A stretch of 7,391 nt of DNA from JBGOUJ01 sp041477005 (GTDB lineage: Bacteria; Acidobacteriota; Terriglobia; Bryobacterales; JACQDG01), in NCBI GenBank assembly GCA_041477005.1, contig JBGOUJ010000395.1, positions 1 to 7,391 of the forward strand, given 5' to 3'. A program made the translations under genes and the position numbers. Shown piece after piece: positions 1-6,766 of this stretch. The notes below the pieces were generated by a model. The model saw only the letters and a list, made by a program, of their open reading frames with translations, was not told where the DNA came from and made no database searches. Positions within the stretch are counted from its first letter, which is position 1. The number at the start of each line of letters is the position of its first letter.

Positions 1-18
1 CCTCCTTCGTATGAAAAA

Positions 19-147
19 CCAAGGCAAAAGGCAAAAATCAAGGAAGGAAACATCTTTCTAGCGCCCGCACCGCTGGCCGGGCAGAGTGCCGCGCCGCGAA
101 GCGGCGCCTCCCTGATTTTTGCCTTTTGCACTTTGCCTTTTGCCTTG
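19..147. repeat. Heptad-built inverted repeat E1
   Basis: This is an imperfect long inverted repeat. The left arm, in 7-base units from position 21, reads AAGGCAA twice, then AAATCAA, then GGAAGGA. The right arm, read on the - strand from 146 down to 105, has AAGGCAA twice, AGTGCAA, AAGGCAA, AAATCAG and GGAGGCG. The left arm therefore equals the right arm minus two heptads (14 bases). Exact inverted matches are 24-40 with 113-129 (17 bases), or alternatively 20-35 with 132-147 (16 bases). The core between the arms is GC-rich and contains a perfect 7-bp hairpin at 91-97/101-107 with loop GAA. There is no U-tract after the stem, so it is not a classical intrinsic terminator. The arm matches are read directly; membership of one family with E2 and E3 is inferred from shared construction. 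Confidence 0.85.
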
Positions 148-351
148 TCTTTCATCCACGCCAGCGCGCAGGTGCTGACTTCCTGTTGCGAAGCGCACTG
201 CGCCGGAAGCCAGGCAATTGACGTCGCCGCACCCGAGCGGTCGTGCGGACGGTCGTTCGCCGGGCGGCCTCCGCGTCGCGGAGCGTCCCTCGATCCCCGC
301 CGTCGCCTCCCCGCATGGTATTCTTTCCCTTGAGGACCGTTGCGAACTGCA
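148..351 (+). other. Leader region without a convincing gene
   Basis: About 200 bases lie between repeat E1 and the first gene. I see no convincing gene, tRNA or strong promoter. TTGACG at 218-223 resembles a -35 box but has no good -10 box at normal spacing. TATTCT at 319-324 resembles a -10 box without a -35 partner. A short palindrome at 269-283 (CTCCGCG/CGCGGAG) could form a small hairpin. Frame 1 is open from position 1 to a TGA at 331-333 and contains a signal-peptide-like stretch; this is treated under findings because its C-terminal part resembles no known domain. The operon promoter could be here or upstream of the window. Confidence 0.5.
331..336 (+). promoter_or_regulatory. Possible ribosome binding site for the DUF4159 gene
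   Basis: TGAGGA is the only Shine-Dalgarno-like sequence before the first gene. It ends 15 bases before ATG 352 and only 3 bases before an in-frame TTG at 340. Neither spacing is ideal, so it does not settle the start. The TGA at 331-333 closes this frame upstream, so no earlier start is possible. Confidence 0.35.
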
Positions 352-1170
352 ATGAAGAGCCGGTATCGTCACTGGCTCCTGGCAGGTGGCTTCGTGCTGC
401 TGCTCGGCGCACCCCTGCTCGGAGCGCTGCAGAGCTGGGAAGCCTGGCAGCGCGTGAGACGGCACGAGCGGGAAGAGCAGGAGAACATGCCGGCCGACGC
501 CGACGAGCAAACTGAGTACTACTTTGTTCGGCTGGCCTATGAAAGCGGCCCTTACGGCAAGCGATGGGGCGGCCGCGCCTGGATGACCGACTCCCCGGCC
601 GCCGACCGGCATTTTCTGCAAGGCATCCGCCGGCTCACCGGCATCCACGCCCGCTCCGTCGAGAAATACATCCGGCCCCTGGACGAGGATTTGTTCAACC
701 ATCCCTGGGCCTACGCGGTCGAGGTGGGCCAATGGTGCTTGAGCCAGGAGCAGGCCAACCGGTTGCGCGAGTATCTGCTGCGCGGCGGCTTTCTGATGGT
801 GGACGATTTCCACGGCACCATCGAATGGGCTCATTTCCTGGAAAGCATGCAGAGGATCTTCCCCGACCGTCCCATCGTGGAGATCGAGCTGGAAGATCCC
901 GTCTTTCACGTGCTTTACGACCTGGATCAAAAGGTCCAGATCCCCGGCATTCAGTTCCTTCGCTCGGGCCGCACTTATGAACAAGACGGGGTTGTGCCCC
1001 ACTGGCGGGGCATTTACGACGACAAGGGCCGCCTGATGGTGGCCATCAATTTCAACATGGATCTGGGAGATGCCTGGGAATGGGCCGACTTTCCGGAGTA
1101 TCCGGAGCACCTGACGGCCCTGGCCTACCGCTTCGGGATCAACTACATCATTTACTCCATGACGCATTGA
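352..1170 (+). CDS. DUF4159 domain membrane-anchored protein
   Basis: The protein has 272 residues from ATG 352. An in-frame TTG at 340 would add four residues (MRTA), but the ATG gives a typical signal-anchor start: MKSRYRH followed by a hydrophobic helix at about residues 8-27. The rest, about residues 45-272, matches what I recognise as DUF4159, an amidotransferase-like Rossmann-type fold with no known catalysis. Recognisable parts are the opening YYFVRLAYES, the RPLDEDLFNHPWAY stretch, the LREYLLRGGFLMVDDFHG strand-helix-strand and the C-terminal FGINYIIYSMTH. No amidotransferase cysteine is evident. DUF4159 genes usually sit in clusters with MoxR, DUF58 and VWA genes, as here. It probably lies in the periplasm, anchored by its N-terminus, acting with the VWA protein encoded next. 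Molecular role is unknown. Confidence 0.88.
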   Translation: MKSRYRHWLLAGGFVLLLGAPLLGALQSWEAWQRVRRHEREEQENMPADADEQTEYYFVRLAYESGPYGKRWGGRAWMTDSPAADRHFLQGIRRLTGIHARSVEKYIRPLDEDLFNHPWAYAVEVGQWCLSQEQANRLREYLLRGGFLMVDDFHGTIEWAHFLESMQRIFPDRPIVEIELEDPVFHVLYDLDQKVQIPGIQFLRSGRTYEQDGVVPHWRGIYDDKGRLMVAINFNMDLGDAWEWADFPEYPEHLTALAYRFGINYIIYSMTH

Positions 1171-1173
1171 CAG

Positions 1174-1256
1174 CAGAAGTCAGAAGCCAGGAGCCGGAAG
1201 TCAGAAGGCGGCGCACCACGCCATTCCGGCTGCTGACTTCTGACTCCTGACTTCTG
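1174..1256. repeat. Heptad-built inverted repeat E2 filling an intergenic gap
   Basis: It fills nearly all of the 92-base gap between the DUF4159 stop codon and the next start codon. The left arm (1176-1210) is five heptads of GAAGTCA type: first and fourth are exact, the others are GAAGCCA, GGAGCCG and GAAGGCG. The right arm on the - strand (1254 down to 1220) is also five heptads: GAAGTCA, GGAGTCA, GAAGTCA, GCAGCCG and GAATGGC. The loop is 9 bases (1211-1219). Outer matches are 1174-1183 with 1247-1256 (10 of 10). The best inner match is 1181-1199 with 1224-1242 (17 of 19), which is shifted by exactly one heptad. The + strand right arm carries TGA within TGACTTC and cannot be translated far in any frame. 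There is no U-tract, so it is not a standard terminator. Confidence 0.85.
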
Positions 1257-1262
1257 AATCTG

Positions 1263-3509
1263 ATGTTTGAATTCTTGTTCAAGTATCCGCCCACCGTCTT
1301 CCGGAAGGGGGAGTTCCTCTTCCTGAGCGGCTGGCCGCTGTGGCTGCTGGGGCTGGCGATCCTGGCGGCGGCAGTAGGCCTCGGCTGGCACGTGCTCCGG
1401 CGCGGCGAGCGGTTCAGCGCGATCCGGCAGGCGGCGATCTGGGCGCTCGAAACGGCCCTGGTGGCGCTGTTGCTGGCGATGCTGTGGCACCCGGCCGTCC
1501 GGCTAGCGACGCTGCGCCCCCAGCAGAACGTGATCGCGGTGCTGGTGGACACCTCCCGCAGCATGAACCTGAAGGAAAGCGCGGAGTCGCGGTTCGGCAA
1601 GGTGCAAGGGGCGCTGAACAACGGACTGATGCACGATTTGCAGAGCCGCTTCCAGGTGCGCGTCTATGGCTTCTCCTCGCGCCTGGACCGGATCGAGAAC
1701 GTCAGCCAGCTCGCCGCCGGCGGCCCGGCCACGCGGCTCGGCGAATCGCTCGCCGGCATCCTGCGCGAAACCAGCACCCTGCCCCTGGGCGGCGTGGTCG
1801 TGTTCTCGGACGGCGCCGACAACTCGGGCGTCCTCGACCGCAACCTGATGAGCGAGATCCGCCAGAAGAAGATCCCCATCCACACCGTCGGCGTCGGCCG
1901 CACCGAGATCCCCCGCGACGTCGAGATGCTGGACGCCGACATTCCCGCCCGCGCTTTGCCCGGCTCGCGCCTGAGCGCCCGGGTCACTCTGCGGCAACAC
2001 GGCCTGGACGGCCAGAAAGCCCGGCTCTCGGTTCGCGAAGGGACCCGGGTGCTCGCCGCTCGCGAAATCACGCTGGCCTCCGCCGGCACGGCGCAAAACG
2101 AAGAGATCCTGTTCCACTCGGGCGACGCCGGAGCGCGCAAGCTGACCGTGGCCATCGATCCCTTGCCCGGCGAGGAGATCACCGGCAATAATTTCCTCAC
2201 CCGCGTCCTGCAGGTCCTGCCCGGCAGGCGCCGCATCCTCTACGTCGAGGGTGAGCCGCGCTGGGAACCCAAGTTCATCAAGCGCGCCGCCGAAGAGGAC
2301 CAGAGCATGCTGCTGGTCACCCTGCTGCGAACTTCCGGCAACAAGTTCTACCGCCAGAACGTCGATAACGACAAGATGCTGGTCGACGGCTTCCCGACTT
2401 CCGCCGCGGAGCTGTTCTCCTACCAGGCCCTGATCATCGGCACGGTGGAGGCGCAGTTTTTCACCCCCGCCCAGCAGGAGCTGATCCGCGAGTTCGTCAA
2501 CCGCCGCGGCGGCACGGTGCTGTTTCTGGGCGGCCGCCGCTCTTTCAGCGACGGCGGCTGGGCCACGTCTCCGCTGGCCGAGATCTTGCCCGTCCGCCTC
2601 TCGCCCGGCGGCGCCACCTTCCACCGCCGCCCGGTCAAGGTCGAGCTGACGCCGCAGGGCCGCGAGTCGCTGATCTGCCGCCTGGAAGAGGACCCTGAAA
2701 AGAACGCCGCCCGCTGGGCCAAGCTGCCCGACCTCGCCGACTACCAGACCACCGGCGATCTCAAGCCCGGCGCCGTGGCCCTGCTCAACGCCCAATTGCC
2801 CGGCCACTCCATCCCCATACTGGTCGTCGAGAACTACGGCCGCGGCCGCACCCTGGTCTTCTCGACCGGCGGGAGCTGGCGGTGGCGCATGCGTCTGGAC
2901 CACACCGACACCACACACGCCACCTTCTGGCAACAGTTGCTGCGCAGCATGGTCTCCTCCACGCCCGGCCCGATCACCCTGGTCACCGACCGCGTAATCT
3001 ACTCCGACGAGGATCGTATCCACCTGCGCGCCGAAGCCCGCACCCCGGCCTACGAGCCCGTCAACAACGCCACGCTGGTCGCCACCGTGACCGGCGAGGA
3101 CGGCAACCCTTCCACGGTCGAGCTGCACCCTTCGGCCGACCAGGACGGCATCTACGAGGCCGACATGGTGGCCCCGAAGACGGGTTCTTATCGGGTCGAA
3201 GTGGCCGCCCATCGAGAGAAGGAAATCCTGGGACGCGAATCGGCGCTGTTCCACCGCGAGGACGGCGTGGCCGAAAATTTCCACCCCGAGCAAAACCGCG
3301 AGCTGCTCCAGAAAATCGCGCAGCAGACCGGCGGCCGCTACTGGAATCTGGACGAGGTGAAAAAGCTGCCGAGCGAGATCAGTTTCTCCGAAGCCGGCAT
3401 CACCACCCGCGAGACCAAGGACCTCTGGGACATGCCCGCCCTGTTCCTGCTGGCCCTGGTCTTTCGCGCGAGCGAGTGGCTCTTGCGCCGGAAATGGGGG
3501 ACGGTATAA
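1263..3509 (+). CDS. Membrane VWA protein with glutamine-amidotransferase-like domain
   Basis: This 748-residue protein has two N-terminal transmembrane helices (about 22-45 and 57-78) joined by an Arg-rich, probably cytoplasmic loop. A VWA domain follows (about 88-225) with a complete metal-ion-dependent adhesion site: D96, S98, S100 (DTSRS), T157 and D183 (SDGAD). After an Ig-like beta region (about 230-315) comes an amidotransferase-like region (about 321-530) starting GRRRILYVEGEP and including REFVNRRGGTVLFLGG. A second beta-rich segment follows (about 590-670), and a last helix near 725-740 ends in RRKWGTV. This topology puts the VWA and amidotransferase-like parts in the periplasm. VWA domains bind partner proteins through a metal; the amidotransferase-like fold is probably non-enzymatic. 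The ATG at 1263 gives the N-terminus expected for this family, though no Shine-Dalgarno sequence precedes it, since repeat E2 ends seven bases upstream. Confidence 0.9.
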   Translation: MFEFLFKYPPTVFRKGEFLFLSGWPLWLLGLAILAAAVGLGWHVLRRGERFSAIRQAAIWALETALVALLLAMLWHPAVRLATLRPQQNVIAVLVDTSRSMNLKESAESRFGKVQGALNNGLMHDLQSRFQVRVYGFSSRLDRIENVSQLAAGGPATRLGESLAGILRETSTLPLGGVVVFSDGADNSGVLDRNLMSEIRQKKIPIHTVGVGRTEIPRDVEMLDADIPARALPGSRLSARVTLRQHGLDGQKARLSVREGTRVLAAREITLASAGTAQNEEILFHSGDAGARKLTVAIDPLPGEEITGNNFLTRVLQVLPGRRRILYVEGEPRWEPKFIKRAAEEDQSMLLVTLLRTSGNKFYRQNVDNDKMLVDGFPTSAAELFSYQALIIGTVEAQFFTPAQQELIREFVNRRGGTVLFLGGRRSFSDGGWATSPLAEILPVRLSPGGATFHRRPVKVELTPQGRESLICRLEEDPEKNAARWAKLPDLADYQTTGDLKPGAVALLNAQLPGHSIPILVVENYGRGRTLVFSTGGSWRWRMRLDHTDTTHATFWQQLLRSMVSSTPGPITLVTDRVIYSDEDRIHLRAEARTPAYEPVNNATLVATVTGEDGNPSTVELHPSADQDGIYEADMVAPKTGSYRVEVAAHREKEILGRESALFHREDGVAENFHPEQNRELLQKIAQQTGGRYWNLDEVKKLPSEISFSEAGITTRETKDLWDMPALFLLALVFRASEWLLRRKWGTV

Positions 3510-3513
3510 GGAC

Positions 3514-4527
3514 ATGCCACAGGGAGGACAGAAGAGAGAAGAGAGAGGAGAGAGGAGGGACGCAGCGCTCGGGCGCCCGTGCCCCTTCTCTCTCCGATTC
3601 ACAGGGCCCGCGTCTCTCCTCTCTCCTCTCTCCTCTCTCTTCTGTCTTCTCGCCTCCGTAGCTATCCTGTCCGCCCAGACCGGCTCGACCTATTTCCTGA
3701 TTGTCGCCGGCCTGGGCGGCGAGCCCGATTACGAACAGCGCTTCACCTCCTACGCCAGCGATCTCGAAAAGACGGTGCGCGCCCTCTCGCCCGACCGCGA
3801 CCACGTCATCTCCCTTGCCGGCAAAGCCTCCACCCGCGAGGCGATCCAGTCGGCATTCGACAAGCTCGCCCGAGGCGCCAAGCCGGCCGACGCCCTGGCC
3901 GTTTTTCTGATCGGTCACGGCTCGTTCGACGGCGTCGCCTACAAGTTCAACATCCCCGGCCCGGACCTCACCGGCGACGAACTCCGCACCCTGCTCGACC
4001 GCGTGCCGGCGAGCCGGCAGCTCGTCGTCGTGGCCACCAGCTCGAGCGGCGCCTGCGCCGAGAAGCTGGCCCGCGACGGCCGCGTCGTGGTGACCGCCAC
4101 CCGCACCGGCACCGAGCACAACGCCACCGTCTTCGGCCGCTACTGGGTCGAGGCGCTGCGCGATCCCGCCGCCGACACCGACAAGAACGAAACCATCTCC
4201 GCCCAGGAGGCTTTCCACTACGCCGACGAAAAAGTGAAGCGCTTTTACACCGACCAGAAGCGTCTGGCTACCGAGCACGCCCGGATCGAAGGCAAACTGG
4301 CCTCGAGCTTCGTCCTGGCCCGCCTGGGAACCGCCGCGGCGGCGGCGAGCGACCCGGCCCGCCGCAAGCTGCTTGTCGAGCGCGAGTCGATCGAGCAGCA
4401 GATCGACTCCCTCAAGTACCGCAAATCCGCGCTTCCCGCCGCCGACTATAGGAAGGAGCTGGAGCAGCTCTTGATCCAGCTTGCCCGCGTCCAAGACGCC
4501 ATCGAGTCGGCCGGCGGCGGAAAATAG
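3514..4527 (+). CDS. Secreted caspase/legumain-like (C13-fold) protein with EF-hand-type loop
   Basis: The protein has 337 residues. The mature part begins near Q55 (TGSTYFLIVAGLGGE) and shows a caspase-hemoglobinase-like fold: a hydrophobic strand ending in the catalytic-type His (FLIGHGS, H135), then VVVATSSSGAC (171-181). In C13 enzymes the corresponding motif is ACxSG; here Ser176 takes the cysteine position and C181 lies five residues later, so cysteine peptidase activity is doubtful. DTDKNETISAQE (221-232) fits a calcium-binding EF-hand loop at positions 1, 3, 5, 7, 8 and 12. The C-terminus (about 285-333) is likely a coiled coil. ATG 3514 lies four bases after the preceding stop; no other ATG, GTG or TTG occurs in frame before 3775, which is inside the fold. 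The first ~50 residues are encoded largely by repeat E3, whose right arm supplies the hydrophobic signal-peptide core. An AAGGA is only one base from the ATG. Confidence 0.8.
   Translation: MPQGGQKREERGERRDAALGRPCPFSLRFTGPASLLSPLSSLFCLLASVAILSAQTGSTYFLIVAGLGGEPDYEQRFTSYASDLEKTVRALSPDRDHVISLAGKASTREAIQSAFDKLARGAKPADALAVFLIGHGSFDGVAYKFNIPGPDLTGDELRTLLDRVPASRQLVVVATSSSGACAEKLARDGRVVVTATRTGTEHNATVFGRYWVEALRDPAADTDKNETISAQEAFHYADEKVKRFYTDQKRLATEHARIEGKLASSFVLARLGTAAAAASDPARRKLLVERESIEQQIDSLKYRKSALPAADYRKELEQLLIQLARVQDAIESAGGGK
3524..3656. repeat. Heptad-built, near-perfect inverted repeat E3 inside a coding region
   Basis: Positions 3527-3562 and 3611-3646 form a 36-base inverted repeat with 34 of 36 matches and a 48-base loop. 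The left arm (3524-3558) is five heptads: GAGGACA, GAAGAGA twice, GAGGAGA and GAGGAGG. The right arm on the - strand (3649 down to 3615) is five heptads: GAAGACA, GAAGAGA and GAGGAGA three times. Both arms pass into GACGCRG at the core. Positions 3530-3560 are 31 uninterrupted purines and 3613-3643 are 31 uninterrupted pyrimidines. The GC-rich loop includes a GGGCGCCC palindrome at 3571-3578. The element lies within codons of the C13-like gene: the left arm spans about residues 5-17 and the right arm about residues 33-45. Confidence 0.92.
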
Positions 4528-4530
4528 CCC

Positions 4531-6747
4531 ATGATCCCGGCACTGCTGACATCGCTGCTTCTGCTCGCTCCGCCGCCGTCGCCTCAGGCGCCAGTCCGCC
4601 GGACGACCCGAGCCGAGCCGCCCACGCTCGACGCCTGCCGCGACCACTGGGACCACGGCCGCCGCGCCGATGCCCGTCGCTGCTACACGGCCGCCCTGCG
4701 CTCCAGCTCCGATCCCCTCATCCAGGCCGAGGCCTACTGGAAGTTGGGCGACAAGAAGCAGGCCAACGACCGGTTCCGCGCCGCCGTCGCCGATCGCCCC
4801 AAAGACGCCGCCGCGCGCGTAGCCTGGGGCCGCCTGTTCCTGGACACCTACAACAAAGCCGAAGCCGTCAAGCTGTTCAAAGAAGCTTTGCAGATCGATG
4901 AGAAGAACGCCGAAGCCCACCTCGGCATGGCCCTCGCCGGCGCTGACAATTTCGAGAGTAAGGCCGCCGACCAGGCCAACGAGGCCCTGAAGCTCAACCC
5001 GGATCTGACCGAGGCTCACACGTTGCTGGCCTCGCTCGCCCTCGAAGAAGAAGACACCAAGAAAGCCGCCGAGCACCTCGACCGCGCTATGGCTGCAAAG
5101 GGCTCTCCCCTCGAAGCCTATGCCCTCAAAGCGTCCATCGACTTCCTCGCCGGCAAGCAGTCGAGCGACTGGGCCCGGAAGGCCCTGGCCTACAATCCGA
5201 CGTACGGCGATGTCTACGCCACGCCGGCGCACTTCTTTGTGATCACCCGCCGTTACAAGGAAGCGGTCGAGCTTTATAAGAAAGCTGTCGAGATCGACCC
5301 CGATCTCTGGGACGCCCAAGCCGAGCTCGGCGTCAACCTGTGGCGCCTGGGTGACGAAGCCGAAGCGCGAAGTCACCTGGTGACCGCCTTCGGCGGCGAC
5401 CCCTTCAGCCTGACCACCACCAATTCCTTGCGCCTGATGGACAGCCTGAAGAACTTCCGCACGTACTCGACGCCCCGGCTGATCCTGAAGCTCGACGGGA
5501 AAGAGGCCGACCTGCTGCGCCCCTATTTCGAGGAGCTGCTGCTGAAGGCCCTGGACACCTATCGCGCCAGGTACAACTTCGATCTCAAGCGGCCGGTGCA
5601 GCTCGAGGTCTACCCCAACCACGAGGACTTCGCGGTCCGGACGATGGGCATGCCCGGCCTGGGCGCCCTCGGCGTCACCTTCGGCTATGTCGTAGCGATG
5701 GACAGTCCGTCGGCCCGCCCGCCCGGCGCCTTCCATTGGGGCAGCACCCTGTGGCACGAGCTCTCGCACGTCTTTGTGCTCGAATTGACCGACCACAAAG
5801 CTCCGCGCTGGCTGAGCGAGGGACTGGCCGTCTATGAAGAGACCCAAGCGGGCGAAGGCTGGGGCGACCGGATCACCCCCGACGTAATCCGCGCCATCAA
5901 GGACAAGAAGCTCCTGCCGGTCGCCGATCTCGACCGCGGCTTCATCCGGCCGCGCTATCCTTCCCAGGTGCCGGTCTCCTACTTCCAGGCCGGCGCCGTC
6001 TGCGAGATGATCGCCGGTAAGTGGGGCTTCCCGAAACTGCTGGGCATGCTGCGCGATTACTCCGACGGTCTCGCGACCGAGCCGATCGTCCAGAAGGAGC
6101 TGGGCATTTCGGCCGCCGAGTTCGACAAGCAGTTTACCGAGTTCCTGCGCCCCCGCACCGAAAAGACCGTTGCGTCGTTCGACGAATGGCGTAAGCTGAT
6201 GGAGAAAGTGGTGACCTTGGCCAACGAAAAGAAATACGCGGAGGCCGCCGAGCCGGCCCGCCGGGCACGCGATCTCTACCCCGATTACGTCGAAGCGGGC
6301 AACCCGTATGAGATCCTGGCCGATGGATTGCTCGAAAAGAGCGACAAGGCCGGCGCCGCGGCCGAGCTCGAGCGCTACCGCCTGGCCGGCGGCCACAGCC
6401 CCCGGGCGCTCAAGAAGCTCGCGGCGCTGGACGAGGACCTGGGCCAGCGCGACAAGGCGCGCCGCGTTCTCGATCAATTGCTGTGGATCTGGCCGGAGGA
6501 CGAGGAGCTGCATTCGCGCCTGGGCCAGATGCTGCTGGCCGAAAAGCAGCCCCGCAAGGCCGTGCGGGAATTCGAGGCGCTGCTCGCCGTCAAGACCCTC
6601 GACCCCGCCGCCGCCCACTTCCACTTGGCCGAAGCCTACCATCAATTGCAAGACCGCGAGAAGACCCGCGAGCATCTGCTGGCGTCGCTCGAGGCGGCGC
6701 CCGGCTACCGGCCGGCCCAAAAACTTCTTCTGGAGATTAACCGCTGA
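4531..6747 (+). CDS. Secreted TPR protein with gluzincin metallopeptidase (peptidase MA-like) domain
   Basis: This 738-residue protein starts with a short signal-peptide-like segment (MIPALLTSLLLLAPPPSPQA). Residues about 35-310 are tandem TPR units, for example AVKLFKEALQIDEKNAEAH and AVELYKKAVEIDPDLWDAQ. A zinc metallopeptidase domain of the peptidase MA-like/M1 (gluzincin) type follows at about 320-530. The motif HELSH (H409, E410, H413) supplies two zinc ligands and the catalytic Glu, and WLSEGLAVYEE supplies the third ligand, E430. All key residues are present, so activity is plausible. A second TPR set covers about 550-735 (AEPARRARDLYPDYVEA; AVREFEALLAVKTLDPAAAH). It begins three bases after the preceding stop codon, which suggests coupled translation; GGCGGA at 4516-4521 is a weak binding site. 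Probably periplasmic, cleaving or handling proteins held by its TPR arms; the substrate is unknown. Confidence 0.9.
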   Translation: MIPALLTSLLLLAPPPSPQAPVRRTTRAEPPTLDACRDHWDHGRRADARRCYTAALRSSSDPLIQAEAYWKLGDKKQANDRFRAAVADRPKDAAARVAWGRLFLDTYNKAEAVKLFKEALQIDEKNAEAHLGMALAGADNFESKAADQANEALKLNPDLTEAHTLLASLALEEEDTKKAAEHLDRAMAAKGSPLEAYALKASIDFLAGKQSSDWARKALAYNPTYGDVYATPAHFFVITRRYKEAVELYKKAVEIDPDLWDAQAELGVNLWRLGDEAEARSHLVTAFGGDPFSLTTTNSLRLMDSLKNFRTYSTPRLILKLDGKEADLLRPYFEELLLKALDTYRARYNFDLKRPVQLEVYPNHEDFAVRTMGMPGLGALGVTFGYVVAMDSPSARPPGAFHWGSTLWHELSHVFVLELTDHKAPRWLSEGLAVYEETQAGEGWGDRITPDVIRAIKDKKLLPVADLDRGFIRPRYPSQVPVSYFQAGAVCEMIAGKWGFPKLLGMLRDYSDGLATEPIVQKELGISAAEFDKQFTEFLRPRTEKTVASFDEWRKLMEKVVTLANEKKYAEAAEPARRARDLYPDYVEAGNPYEILADGLLEKSDKAGAAAELERYRLAGGHSPRALKKLAALDEDLGQRDKARRVLDQLLWIWPEDEELHSRLGQMLLAEKQPRKAVREFEALLAVKTLDPAAAHFHLAEAYHQLQDREKTREHLLASLEAAPGYRPAQKLLLEINR

Positions 6748-6766
6748 ACTTTGTCCACCATCAACC

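Noticed and set aside
11..61. Short frame starting ATG at 11 and ending at TAG 59-61
   Set aside because: It gives only 16 Lys-rich residues encoded by the purine arm of E1, with no binding site or other support.
340..342. TTG start for the DUF4159 gene
   Set aside because: It is only three bases from the possible ribosome binding site, and ATG 352 gives a normal signal-anchor N-terminus. It cannot be fully excluded.
1174..1256. E2 as an intrinsic transcription terminator
   Set aside because: The stem is imperfect and followed by the next gene's start codon, not by a run of T. Downstream genes appear to belong to the same operon.
19..3656. The repeats as a CRISPR array or a transposon with terminal repeats
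   Set aside because: Units are 7 bases without spacers, so this is not CRISPR. The three elements differ in sequence, so they cannot be matching ends of one transposon, and no transposase gene or target duplication is visible.
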